Source of the DNA: Eoetvoesia sp035555955
Lineage (GTDB): Bacteria; Pseudomonadota; Gammaproteobacteria; Burkholderiales; Burkholderiaceae_B
Length of the DNA: 64,000 nucleotides
Direction: 5' to 3'
Assembly: GCF_035555955.1 (NCBI RefSeq)
Contig: NZ_DATMGA010000066.1
Span: forward strand, 186,001 to 250,000
Positions 9,607-17,131 of this stretch are shown here, piece by piece. A program made the translations under genes and the position numbers. Below the pieces are notes generated by a model. That model did not search any database. It saw nothing but the letters and a program-made list of their open reading frames with translations, and had not been told where the DNA came from. Within the stretch, counting starts at the first letter, position 1. Each line of letters begins with the position of its first letter.

Positions 9607-10202
9607 GGCGCACGCTCGGCGGGCTGTTGAACGACGATCCGTCCCGTGACCTGGCCCGGCCTGTCGCGCCCGTTCACGTTGGCGCGGGCCAGCTCGACAG
9701 TTCGCGTCTGCAATTGCAGCAAATAGGGCAGGCTGGCCAGCCATTGCATGACGTGCGTGGCGCTGGCGTTGGTCAGAACGATTTCCCACTGCCGCGGCCC
9801 GTTGTCCGCGCCGCCATGAACTTCCGTGAGCGCGGCGGTGTCTTCCAGGCCGGCCCGCTGCAGCGTGGCGCGCAATGCCCCGGCAAGATCGGAGGTGTCG
9901 ATTTTTCCGGATTGGCTGTGCTGCAGAGCCTGGGCTTCGAGTATCAAGGCATCCACCTGCGCCGCATCGGCATGCAGGCGAGGCAGTTGTTCATGTGCCC
10001 GGGCAATGGTGCGCAGGGCGGGCTGCATGCCCAATGTCCAGACCAGGGCGGCGGCGACAACCGCTCCGCCCACCTGCAACAGCCTGCGCTCCTGGTGCGT
10101 GCGTTCGTTCCACCACGCAAGAGCCTGCTGTCGCGACGTCTCGAACTGCTGGCGCCAAACGGAAGACGGGGAGGGGCTCGGCGGCCGGCGGTAATCGCTC
10201 AT
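9603..10202 (-). CDS. gspM: T2SS inner-membrane protein GspM
   Basis: 199-aa bitopic component of the inner-membrane platform that partners GspL. A cytoplasmic N-terminus including RTHQERRLLQVGG precedes one transmembrane helix (about residues 45-65), followed by a periplasmic ferredoxin-like domain. It overlaps gspL upstream and gspN downstream by 4 bp each, and its length is typical. Confidence 0.88.
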   Translation of the reverse strand: MSDYRRPPSPSPSSVWRQQFETSRQQALAWWNERTHQERRLLQVGGAVVAAALVWTLGMQPALRTIARAHEQLPRLHADAAQVDALILEAQALQHSQSGKIDTSDLAGALRATLQRAGLEDTAALTEVHGGADNGPRQWEIVLTNASATHVMQWLASLPYLLQLQTRTVELARANVNGRDRPGQVTGRIVVQQPAERAP

Positions 10203-11221
10203 TGGCGGAGCTCCTTGGCTCGCGCGGCGGCGCGCCGTATATGCCAGGTGTGCGCAACATTGTCGTCCTTTTCCAGCACAAGCGACTGCACCGCCGCCGC
10301 CTGATGCAGGGCTGCCTCGTTGGCGGGCGGCGTATAGCCTTCGGCCAGGGTCAAAGTGAGCTCTCCTTTTTCATAATGCAGCGAAGCGACATGGCCATCG
10401 GCAAACCCCAGCACGCGCGCCGCGCCCATCGCCAGAGGCATGAAGTCGTCCTCGCCGGCCGCGCCGCCCTTCAGGCGCAGCATGTCGCGCTGCTTTCTCG
10501 CCTGCATGACCGGATCGATGACGACCGGTATGGATGGAAACGCCTTGCGCACCGCCTGCTCCATGGAAACCTGGAGCGTGCGGACCTCGCCGCGCAGCTG
10601 GGCGGCATAGATTTGCAGGCCGGCCAGCCACAGCAAGGCGGCGGCGCCGCCCCACAGGGCCGCGCGGCGCCAGCGATGCACTTGCGAAGCCGGACGCCAT
10701 TCGGGCCGTGCCAGGGACCAGCGAGGCAACGGGGCCCGCCAGCGGTCGTTCACGGGAAGCGCCAGCGGCAGATCGGGATGGGGATCGTTGTCGGGGATGG
10801 CCAGCGGGAAGGGGACGATGGATACAACCTTGAAGCCCGCGTCGTCCAGCTGGCGCCAGGCCTGCAGCAAGGCCTGGCGGTCCGTCCAGACCGCGCAGAC
10901 ATAGCCTTCGGCGTCGCGCGGACCGTGGGCGATGCACAGGCTCGACGTATCGCTGAGCGCCATGGGCTCGACGCTGGCCTCCACGGCGGCATCCAGCCGC
11001 TTCGCCGGCAACGGAGGCAACTGGACGGTCGCCACGATGGCATCGCCTGGATGCAGGACGACATGCACCTGATCGGAAGGAACCGCCTGGGCCAGCTCCG
11101 ACAAGGGCAGCTCGCCGCTGCGCAGCAGTTGACCTTTGCCGTCGAACAACGCAAAAGCCGCGACGGAGCCGGGCGTTATCCGGTCGAGGGGGGGCAGGGC
11201 CAGGCGCAATGGGTTCTTCAT
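10199..11221 (-). CDS. gspL: T2SS inner-membrane protein GspL
   Basis: 340-aa protein that docks the GspE ATPase to the membrane. It has an actin-like cytoplasmic domain, a transmembrane segment around WRRAALWGGAAALLWLAGLQ (about residues 210-228) and a periplasmic domain. The start ATG lies 1 bp after the gspK stop. A longer open frame upstream lies inside gspK and was discarded. Confidence 0.88.
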   Translation of the reverse strand: MKNPLRLALPPLDRITPGSVAAFALFDGKGQLLRSGELPLSELAQAVPSDQVHVVLHPGDAIVATVQLPPLPAKRLDAAVEASVEPMALSDTSSLCIAHGPRDAEGYVCAVWTDRQALLQAWRQLDDAGFKVVSIVPFPLAIPDNDPHPDLPLALPVNDRWRAPLPRWSLARPEWRPASQVHRWRRAALWGGAAALLWLAGLQIYAAQLRGEVRTLQVSMEQAVRKAFPSIPVVIDPVMQARKQRDMLRLKGGAAGEDDFMPLAMGAARVLGFADGHVASLHYEKGELTLTLAEGYTPPANEAALHQAAAVQSLVLEKDDNVAHTWHIRRAAARAKELRQ

Positions 11222-11222
11222 G

Positions 11223-12179
11223 TCATTCCTTGATCCAGCGGATGGCGGGCGGCTGGCCGCCGTGACGATACAACAACGCCTGCATCCTCGCAACGACATC
11301 GTCCAGGGCAACCTGGCCGGTGACCTTGAACCAGTCGCTGGCTATGCCTATCTGGTTCCCAGGCACGATGTCGGGATCGTTCAGGCGATTGAAGAAATCG
11401 GCGCGGCTGGTGAACCATCGTCCTCCGTCACGCTGTACGGTCAAATCGCGGGCCCGGGCCAGGGCCAGGCCGGGAATGCTGGCGCTCAGCACTTCGGCGC
11501 TGGCCGTGTTGGCGTTGATGGTGGCGCTTTTCGGCAAAATGGCCAGGTAGGATGACAGCGTTGCGGCCATCGCGGGCGATATGCCTTCAATGCCGAGAAG
11601 ATCGCCCACGCTTCTGAGCCCCGGAGCCGCCTGCCCGCCGTCCGGGCGAAGCTGGGAGTCGGCGACGCGCTGGGCGATGGGCCCGGCCAGTCCGTCCGGC
11701 ACCCCCAGACTGCCAAGCAGTTTTTTCAAGGCTGCCACTTGCGCGGGCTGGACGACCCCCTGGACAGCCAGCCCTGTGAGATTGAATTTGCCCTGTTCGT
11801 CTTCGATCTGGCCTGAAAAATACGCTTTGCGCGCATCGCCCGGCGCGGTGATTTCCAGGGCCGAAATGGGCTGGTCCCAGATCGCGTTCTTGCGGGTCAC
11901 GGCGTTATGGCGGGCGTCGTTGAACAGGATTACGCGCGACCAGTCCAGGCCGCCGCGCAGCAGCCACTTCGCTTGCACGCGATCCCGTTCGCCGGCCAGG
12001 GTATCGGCAAGCAGGGACTGGCGCTCCACAATCGCCGCGGTGACGACCGCCGCCGCGGCGACCACGACCAGTGCGGCGATGACCGCCATGCCCCTCTGGC
12101 GGGCAGCGCGCGGCGGCACCCGCTCCGATCTGGACGGCGGGACGCAGCGGCGAGGAAAGATGCGTGGAAACCGGCTCAC
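11223..12179 (-). CDS. gspK: T2SS minor pseudopilin GspK
   Basis: 318-aa minor pseudopilin, the large tip subunit. A GTG start overlaps the gspJ stop (GTGA). A basic leader of about 30 residues precedes GMAVIAALVVVAAAAVV, the prepilin cleavage site and hydrophobic helix. The globular domain contains the helix-hairpin-helix-like segment around SIPGLALARARDL typical of GspK. Confidence 0.92.
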   Translation of the reverse strand: MSRFPRIFPRRCVPPSRSERVPPRAARQRGMAVIAALVVVAAAAVVTAAIVERQSLLADTLAGERDRVQAKWLLRGGLDWSRVILFNDARHNAVTRKNAIWDQPISALEITAPGDARKAYFSGQIEDEQGKFNLTGLAVQGVVQPAQVAALKKLLGSLGVPDGLAGPIAQRVADSQLRPDGGQAAPGLRSVGDLLGIEGISPAMAATLSSYLAILPKSATINANTASAEVLSASIPGLALARARDLTVQRDGGRWFTSRADFFNRLNDPDIVPGNQIGIASDWFKVTGQVALDDVVARMQALLYRHGGQPPAIRWIKE

Positions 12180-12820
12180 GGCAGCACCACCACTTTTCTG
12201 TAGGTCTCGTCGACACCGTTGTGCTGACGCTCGATCTGGATTTCCAGGCCCGTGGCCGTCAGTTGCATGTCCATAGCCTTGATGGCCGACCACCCTCGGC
12301 CGGGCACCCAGGCGCGCACCGCGAAACCCTTTACATGCGTGAGCACGGTTTCCCCGGCCCCGGGCTCGGGCAAGGGAAGCGCTTGGGAGGCCGGCGCAAC
12401 GGCGCGGCGCAGGGTATCGCCTTCCTTGCGCCATACGACCCGCTGCCATGCTCCATCGCCGGCCGAACGCACCACGATCAGCGCGGGATCGGCCCAGACG
12501 ATGCCGGGGGGCAGCAGGGGGCCTGTGGAGATGGCCGAACCTGTACCGCTTGCCGTAGAGGACTCCGCCTCCGACGCGGCTTCCGTGGCGGGCGAAGCCA
12601 GGACGTCGCTTCCTGCATAACGGCTGACATCGCTTTGAATCTGCCCCAGCACTCGCACGAGAGCCAGGGTGTCGTCGGCGCTGGCGCCCAGCCTCTCGCT
12701 GGAACGCTCGACAAGATCGAGTGCGCGCCAGGAAATGACGCTGAGCAGCGCCATCAACGCCAGGGCGACCAGCACCTCGATCAGTGTGAAACCTCGCTGG
12801 CCGGCAAGCGCGCGCTTCAT
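12176..12820 (-). CDS. gspJ: T2SS minor pseudopilin GspJ
   Basis: 214-aa minor pseudopilin. The type IV prepilin leader MKRALAGQRG|FTLIEVLVALALM is clear, with the conserved Glu at position 5 of the mature protein. A low-complexity Ala/Ser/Glu insert occurs around residues 75-95. It overlaps gspI and gspK by 4 bp each and is predicted to form the pseudopilus tip with GspI and GspK. Confidence 0.92.
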   Translation of the reverse strand: MKRALAGQRGFTLIEVLVALALMALLSVISWRALDLVERSSERLGASADDTLALVRVLGQIQSDVSRYAGSDVLASPATEAASEAESSTASGTGSAISTGPLLPPGIVWADPALIVVRSAGDGAWQRVVWRKEGDTLRRAVAPASQALPLPEPGAGETVLTHVKGFAVRAWVPGRGWSAIKAMDMQLTATGLEIQIERQHNGVDETYRKVVVLP

Positions 12821-13188
12821 GGCAGCAGCGACAGCAGGCCGCTCAACTGCGCAAGCACCGGGCCCTGCTCCAGGCGCGCCCGCACAGTGACCTGCCGGAA
12901 GTTGCCGTTGACGGTGGATTGGACCTGCTGCTCGCACTCCAGTGCAAGCGGCCCCTGCGGACAGGGCACGGTTGTACGGCCCACGACCGGAAAGGCGCGC
13001 TGGAGGCGCAGCTCTGCCAGATTGTTCTCCGCAGCCTGAAGCGCCAGGCTGCGTTGCTGCATGGCGTGGGCGCCGCCGGCGCTGACGCCCAGGGCCCGTA
13101 TCGAGGCGGCCAGAGCGATGCTGACGATGGCCAGGGCGATGAGCACCTCCAGCAAGGTGAAGCCGGCCTGCGTCTGCGGCGGGTTCAT
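12817..13188 (-). CDS. gspI: T2SS minor pseudopilin GspI
   Basis: 123-aa minor pseudopilin with prepilin leader MNPPQTQAG|FTLLEVLIALAIVSIAL. The short globular domain contains the GspI pattern of a pair of Cys residues (CPQGPLALEC). It overlaps its neighbours by ATGA on both sides, so it belongs to one coupled translation unit. Confidence 0.92.
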   Translation of the reverse strand: MNPPQTQAGFTLLEVLIALAIVSIALAASIRALGVSAGGAHAMQQRSLALQAAENNLAELRLQRAFPVVGRTTVPCPQGPLALECEQQVQSTVNGNFRQVTVRARLEQGPVLAQLSGLLSLLP

Positions 13189-13757
13189 GGAAGCACCTCG
13201 TACTGGCCATTGCCGGATCGCACGATGCGAACGGTGTTCCGCCCGTCGTTGAGTTCGACGGCCAGGGGGCCGGATATCCATTCGGCGTTGAACACGGTCT
13301 GCCCGGCTGGATCGACCCGCACGGCAATCGCGTTATCGGATGTCCAGGAGCGTGGACGCAGCGGGCTGCCGTCGGCAAAGCGCCTGGCAAGCACGGGGCC
13401 GGATTGGCGCGCCATGCCCGCGGGCAGGAAGATGTCGCGCGAAACCCGCGCAAACCCATAGCCCCGGCTGTTGTATTCCCAGGCGACCAGGCCCGAATCC
13501 TTTCGGGCTTCGGCCTGGGCGACGGCAAACAATTGCGCCAGGCGCTGGGCGTCCTGGCGCAAGGCGCGGGCATCGCCTCCGGAAAACGCGCTGACGCTGA
13601 TGGTGGACGTGGCAATGCCGATGACCACCAGAACGATCAGCACTTCCAGCAGCGAGAACCCTCTTTGCCGGCAGGATCGTGCAACAAGCCCCTGCGGCTT
13701 GTGCCGAAGGCCTGCTGGCAGCGCCCGGCTATTTGGACCAGGAACCAATGTCGGCAT
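13185..13757 (-). CDS. gspH: T2SS minor pseudopilin GspH
   Basis: 190-aa pseudopilin with a GspH-type domain. The cleavage motif is RG|FSLLEVLIVLVVIGIA, preceded by an unusually long leader of about 32 residues if the ATG at 13757 is used; that ATG lies inside gspG, giving a 29-bp overlap. No better ATG lies between it and the leader, so this start is probable rather than certain. Confidence 0.85.
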   Translation of the reverse strand: MPTLVPGPNSRALPAGLRHKPQGLVARSCRQRGFSLLEVLIVLVVIGIATSTISVSAFSGGDARALRQDAQRLAQLFAVAQAEARKDSGLVAWEYNSRGYGFARVSRDIFLPAGMARQSGPVLARRFADGSPLRPRSWTSDNAIAVRVDPAGQTVFNAEWISGPLAVELNDGRNTVRIVRSGNGQYEVLP

Positions 13758-14181
13758 CGTTGCCTTCGCCTCCCGGGTGCCCGTCGGCGCCCAGCGAGAA
13801 CACATCGATTTCACCGTGCACGCCCGGGTTCAGGTATTGATACGGTGTGCCCCAGGGGTCGTTGGGCAGGCGATCCATGTACGAACGACGCCCCGAGCGC
13901 TGGCCATTGGCCGGATCGTTGACCAGGGCCTTCAAGCCTTCCTCCGCGCTGGGGTAGCGGCCATTGTCCAGCCGATACAGCTTGAGCGCCTGCATGAGGG
14001 CGCCGATGTCCTGGCGCGCGGCCACGGCGCGGGCCTGGTCGGGGCGATCCATGAGATTGGGCACGATCAGCGCGGCCATGATCCCCATGATGACGACCAC
14101 CACCATGATTTCGATCAGGGAAAAGCCAAGCTGGCGATGGGTGTAGGAAGGACGGGAAGAGGCGGGCGGATGGTGTTTCAT
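13729..14181 (-). CDS. gspG: T2SS major pseudopilin GspG
   Basis: 150-aa major pseudopilin that forms the body of the pseudopilus. Leader MKHHPPASSRPSYTHRQLG is followed by FSLIEIMVVVVIMGIMAAL. The C-terminal half shows the family hallmark NGRYPSAEEGLKAL and the calcium-site region near LPNDPWGTPYQYLNPG. It is the first gene of the minus-strand operon, so the promoter should be in the gspG-gspC intergenic region. Confidence 0.95.
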   Translation of the reverse strand: MKHHPPASSRPSYTHRQLGFSLIEIMVVVVIMGIMAALIVPNLMDRPDQARAVAARQDIGALMQALKLYRLDNGRYPSAEEGLKALVNDPANGQRSGRRSYMDRLPNDPWGTPYQYLNPGVHGEIDVFSLGADGHPGGEGNDADIGSWSK

Positions 14182-14541
14182 GGAGAAGGGCGGTGGCAAG
14201 GGAAAAGAAGAGGCGCGAAAGGCCGCGCAACGGCGCAGCCAGGGAAATCGAATGGAAATCATTGCTGGTATTGGGAGTCTCCGACACAAAAACTGATAGG
14301 TGTCATTTTTTGGAACATTTTAAGTTAACGTACTCGCCTGAAAATGACAATGGCTGCAACCCCAATTGACAGGATTATATTGATTTGCTGTTTTTCGTCC
14401 GCCCACACTGGCCGATCGGCGCAAACAGGCCCGCATTCGATAAATTTTTGCGGTTTATCGCTTAAACCGTCATCATATCGGCTTTCCATGGTTTAACGGC
14501 GCAGGCCGTAATTCGTCGCCGCCAGCAAGGATCCATCGTCA
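14182..14541. promoter_or_regulatory. gspG-gspC divergent intergenic region with palindrome
   Basis: 360 bp without a gene, clearly AT-richer than its surroundings, serving two divergent T2SS transcripts. At 14451-14469 there is a perfect inverted repeat CGGTTTA-TCGCT-TAAACCG, 73 bp upstream of gspC; it lacks a T-run, so an operator is more likely than a terminator. A TTGACA at 14366-14371 is a possible -35 for gspC, but its -10 is poor. Confidence 0.45.
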
Positions 14542-15000
14542 ATGAACCTTTCGCCTGCATTACCTCGTGTCGATATGCCCGCATTTGCCCGTGGCTTGGC
14601 CATCGTGGCGCTTGCCCTGGGCATAGGCGTGTGGGGAGCCCTGCTGTTTGCGCCGGCGCCGCGCGCGCTGCCGCCCATGCTCGACACCGTTACTTCGGAA
14701 CAAAACACCGCCGCCGTGGCGCGCTGGTTCGGCGGCGGGGCGCTGCGCGTGCGCGTGGCCCTCATGGGGCTGATTACCAGCGACAAGGGCGGGGCGGCCC
14801 TGCTTTCCGTCAATGGCGGGACGGCTCAGGCCTATCGGGTTGGGCAGACGCTGGCGCCTGGCGTCACCCTGGCCGGCGTCACGGCCAACGCCGTCTCCAT
14901 TGACCAGGATGGGGTTACCGAGCAGGTTGCCATGCCGGCCAACCCGGCAAGCGTGGTGCAAGGCTTTGTTCCTGTTAACAAGTCTGCAACCCGCCACTGA
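14542..15000 (+). CDS. gspC: Short T2SS protein GspC
   Basis: 152-aa inner-membrane GspC that should link the secretin to the platform. There is one transmembrane helix (about residues 17-37) and a homology-region domain with GLITSDKGGAALLSVNGG and the AYRVGQTLAPGVTLAGV segment. The protein stops after the HR domain, so it has no C-terminal PDZ or coiled-coil domain. It is divergent from gspG, and its stop overlaps gspO as TGATG. Confidence 0.85.
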   Translation: MNLSPALPRVDMPAFARGLAIVALALGIGVWGALLFAPAPRALPPMLDTVTSEQNTAAVARWFGGGALRVRVALMGLITSDKGGAALLSVNGGTAQAYRVGQTLAPGVTLAGVTANAVSIDQDGVTEQVAMPANPASVVQGFVPVNKSATRH

Positions 15001-15692
15001 TGCCTGATCTGTGGATTCCCTGGGGCATGGGGCGGGCGGGCGCCATGCTGGCGGCCGTGGCTCTTGCGCTGGTTCTGGCGGCTGTCCTGGATCGCACCGC
15101 GTATCGCTTGCCGCGTGCGCTCGATCCGCACATCTCCAACGAACGAACCCCGTTTCATCGGCACTGCCGACTGGCCTTCTGGACGGCGGGTCCAGTCCTG
15201 GCCATAGTGTGGGCCTGGCTGCTGGGGCCGACGCTTGCCGCCGCGGCGGCCATCGCCTGCACCATGGTGCTGCTGGCGCTCGCCTGGATCGATGCCGAAA
15301 CCGGGCTGTTGCCGGACAGCCTGAGCCTGTCGCTGCTGTGGCTGGGCTTGCTGGTGAATCTGCAGGGCGGCTTCACGCCTCTGCCGGATGCCGTGCTGGG
15401 CGCGGTGGCGGGTTATCTGGTGCTTTGGTGTGTTTGCCGATTGTTTTTGCTGCTGACCGGCCGCATGGGCATGGGCCATGGCGACTTCAAGCTGCTGGCC
15501 GCCCTTGGCGCCTGGCTGGGATGGATGTGCCTGCCCTGGGTTTTGCTGATTTCGTCGTGCGCGGCCCTGGCCGCGGCGCTGGGGCTGCGCCTGGCTGGGC
15601 GCATGCAAAAAGGCGAGCCGGTGTTCTTCGGCCCCTATCTGGCGGGCGCGGGCATATTGGTGCTGCTGAGGCTGGCGGCGGGCTCAGCTTAG
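15000..15692 (+). CDS. gspO: Prepilin peptidase GspO (reduced N-terminal domain)
   Basis: 230-aa A24 aspartyl peptidase that cleaves the pseudopilin leaders. Both catalytic Asp motifs are visible: ALAWIDAETGLLPD and GMGHGDFKLLAALGAWLG. Seven or so hydrophobic helices are present. The N-terminal region is short and has no four-Cys zinc site, so methyltransferase activity may be reduced or metal-independent. The gene overlaps gspC by TGATG; its end overlaps the convergent GST gene by 9 bp. Confidence 0.9.
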   Translation: MPDLWIPWGMGRAGAMLAAVALALVLAAVLDRTAYRLPRALDPHISNERTPFHRHCRLAFWTAGPVLAIVWAWLLGPTLAAAAAIACTMVLLALAWIDAETGLLPDSLSLSLLWLGLLVNLQGGFTPLPDAVLGAVAGYLVLWCVCRLFLLLTGRMGMGHGDFKLLAALGAWLGWMCLPWVLLISSCAALAAALGLRLAGRMQKGEPVFFGPYLAGAGILVLLRLAAGSA

Positions 15693-16310
15693 CGCCGGTG
15701 CGATATGGCGCTGAAAAGCGGGGCGCTCTTGCAGGGATTCGTACCAGCGCTGCAATTGCGGGGTAGCGGGCTTGCGCAGGCCGTCCATGCCGATGAAGCG
15801 GCGGCAAAATGCGCCCAGCACGATATCGGCAAGCGAAAAGGCTTCACCCTCGAGAAAGCTTCGGCCTTCCAAATGCGCGTCGACGATCAGCCAAAGCTTG
15901 CCGGCCGCATCGGCCGCGGCCTGCAAGGCAGCCATGTCGCGCTGTTCGACGGGCGTTCGCACCATGCCCCAGAACACGGGCTTGTCAGCCGGTTGCAAGG
16001 TGGACAACGACCAGTCCAGCCATCGATCCACGCTGGCCCGCGCCTTGGGAGCTTGCGGATAAAGGCTGCCGGAAGCGCCGTACTGCATGGCCAGATAGCG
16101 CATGATGGAATTGGATTCCCACAAAACGAAATCACCGTCCTCGATGGTGGGAATCTGCCCGTTCGGATTCATGCTCAGGTAGGCAGGCTCTTTGTTCCGG
16201 CCGAACTGCATGCCCGCGTCGATGCGTTCGTAGGGCAGGGCCAGCTCGTCGCAGCACCACAGCACTTTCTGGACATTGACGGAATTGGTGCGGCCCCAGA
16301 TCTTAAGCAT
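15684..16310 (-). CDS. Glutathione S-transferase family protein
   Basis: 208-aa cytosolic GST. The N-terminal thioredoxin-like domain contains MLKIWGRTNSVNVQKVLWCC, the NPNGQIPTIEDGDFVLWES glutathione-binding segment with cis-Pro and the conserved Glu-Ser, and an all-helical C-terminal domain with SLADIVLGAF. The ATG at 16310 is preceded by an AGAGA ribosome site. It interrupts the secretion-related genes on the opposite strand and no functional link is evident. Substrate unknown. Confidence 0.9.
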   Translation of the reverse strand: MLKIWGRTNSVNVQKVLWCCDELALPYERIDAGMQFGRNKEPAYLSMNPNGQIPTIEDGDFVLWESNSIMRYLAMQYGASGSLYPQAPKARASVDRWLDWSLSTLQPADKPVFWGMVRTPVEQRDMAALQAAADAAGKLWLIVDAHLEGRSFLEGEAFSLADIVLGAFCRRFIGMDGLRKPATPQLQRWYESLQERPAFQRHIAPALS

Positions 16311-16467
16311 TTCGAATCTCTTGAAAAGTGAACAGGAACGAACGGCCTCCACGATGGATGCCGCCTGCCCGGCAACGCTTGCGGCGTCCAGGCCAATGTA
16401 CTTATGATGCCATAGAGTATCGACACCACGCCAGCCATCACCAGTGACTCCCGGAACAAAAGCAACC

Positions 16468-17058
16468 ATGCCAAATCCCTGGCTGCACGCCTTGGCCCTG
16501 GCCGCAATCTTGTTGCTCGCGCAGGTAGCGGGCAGGCCCGCGCTCCAGCTCTTGCGCTTCAGCCGCGACGGGCTGGCGGCCGGCGATTGGTGGCGCCTTC
16601 CGACGGCGCATTTCATCCACCTGGGCTGGGCCCATGCCGGCCTGAACGTTCTGGGCGTTCTGCTGTGCTGCGCCCTGGCTCCTCGGCTTTTCGACCGCTT
16701 TCTCTGGCTCAGGCTTGCCGGCCTGGCCCTGGGCCTCAGCCTGCTTCTATGGCGGTTTTCTCCGGAAGTTTCCAGCTACGCAGGCCTGTCCGGCGTGCTG
16801 TATGGCTTGTTCGCCATGGGCCTGCTTCCTCAGGCCCGGCGCGGAGACCATCCCGCGGCATTGGCGCTGGCAGCCATCGCCGCGTGGATGCTGTGGCAGT
16901 GGCTGGTTGCGCCGGCAGCATTGGAAGAACATCTGATAGGAGGGCGCATCGTCGGAGTCGCGCATATCTACGGATTTTGCCTGGGCCTGGCTTTGCTGGC
17001 CCTGCAGTCCGTCTGGCGTCGTAGAATTTTCTTTTTGGAAATATTCAGACAAATTTGA
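16468..17058 (+). CDS. rrtA: Rhombosortase (rhomboid-family intramembrane protease)
   Basis: 196-aa polytopic rhomboid-like serine protease. The catalytic Ser108 lies in YAGLSGVLYGLF and the catalytic His166 in VGVAHIYGFCLG; the early HFIHLGWAHAGLNVLG segment is the usual rhomboid His-Asn helix. Size and motif spacing fit rhombosortase, the protease that processes GlyGly-CTERM tails of T2SS cargo. The next gene ends in just such a tail and the T2SS locus is adjacent. A GTG start 8 codons upstream (16444) is possible. Confidence 0.85.
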   Translation: MPNPWLHALALAAILLLAQVAGRPALQLLRFSRDGLAAGDWWRLPTAHFIHLGWAHAGLNVLGVLLCCALAPRLFDRFLWLRLAGLALGLSLLLWRFSPEVSSYAGLSGVLYGLFAMGLLPQARRGDHPAALALAAIAAWMLWQWLVAPAALEEHLIGGRIVGVAHIYGFCLGLALLALQSVWRRRIFFLEIFRQI

Positions 17059-17131
17059 TTAATAATGTTACAATTTGCGCATCACTGCCTGTCATTGGCC
17101 CGACGCCCCGACAACAATAGGACACGAACCG

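Noticed and set aside
8855..9613. N-terminal extension of the gspD frame over gspN
   Set aside because: The extension has no similarity; GspN is encoded there in another frame and GspD has its own signal peptide downstream.
15684..15692. Possible frameshift where gspO and the GST gene overlap
   Set aside because: The 9-bp overlap is between convergent genes that both end normally.
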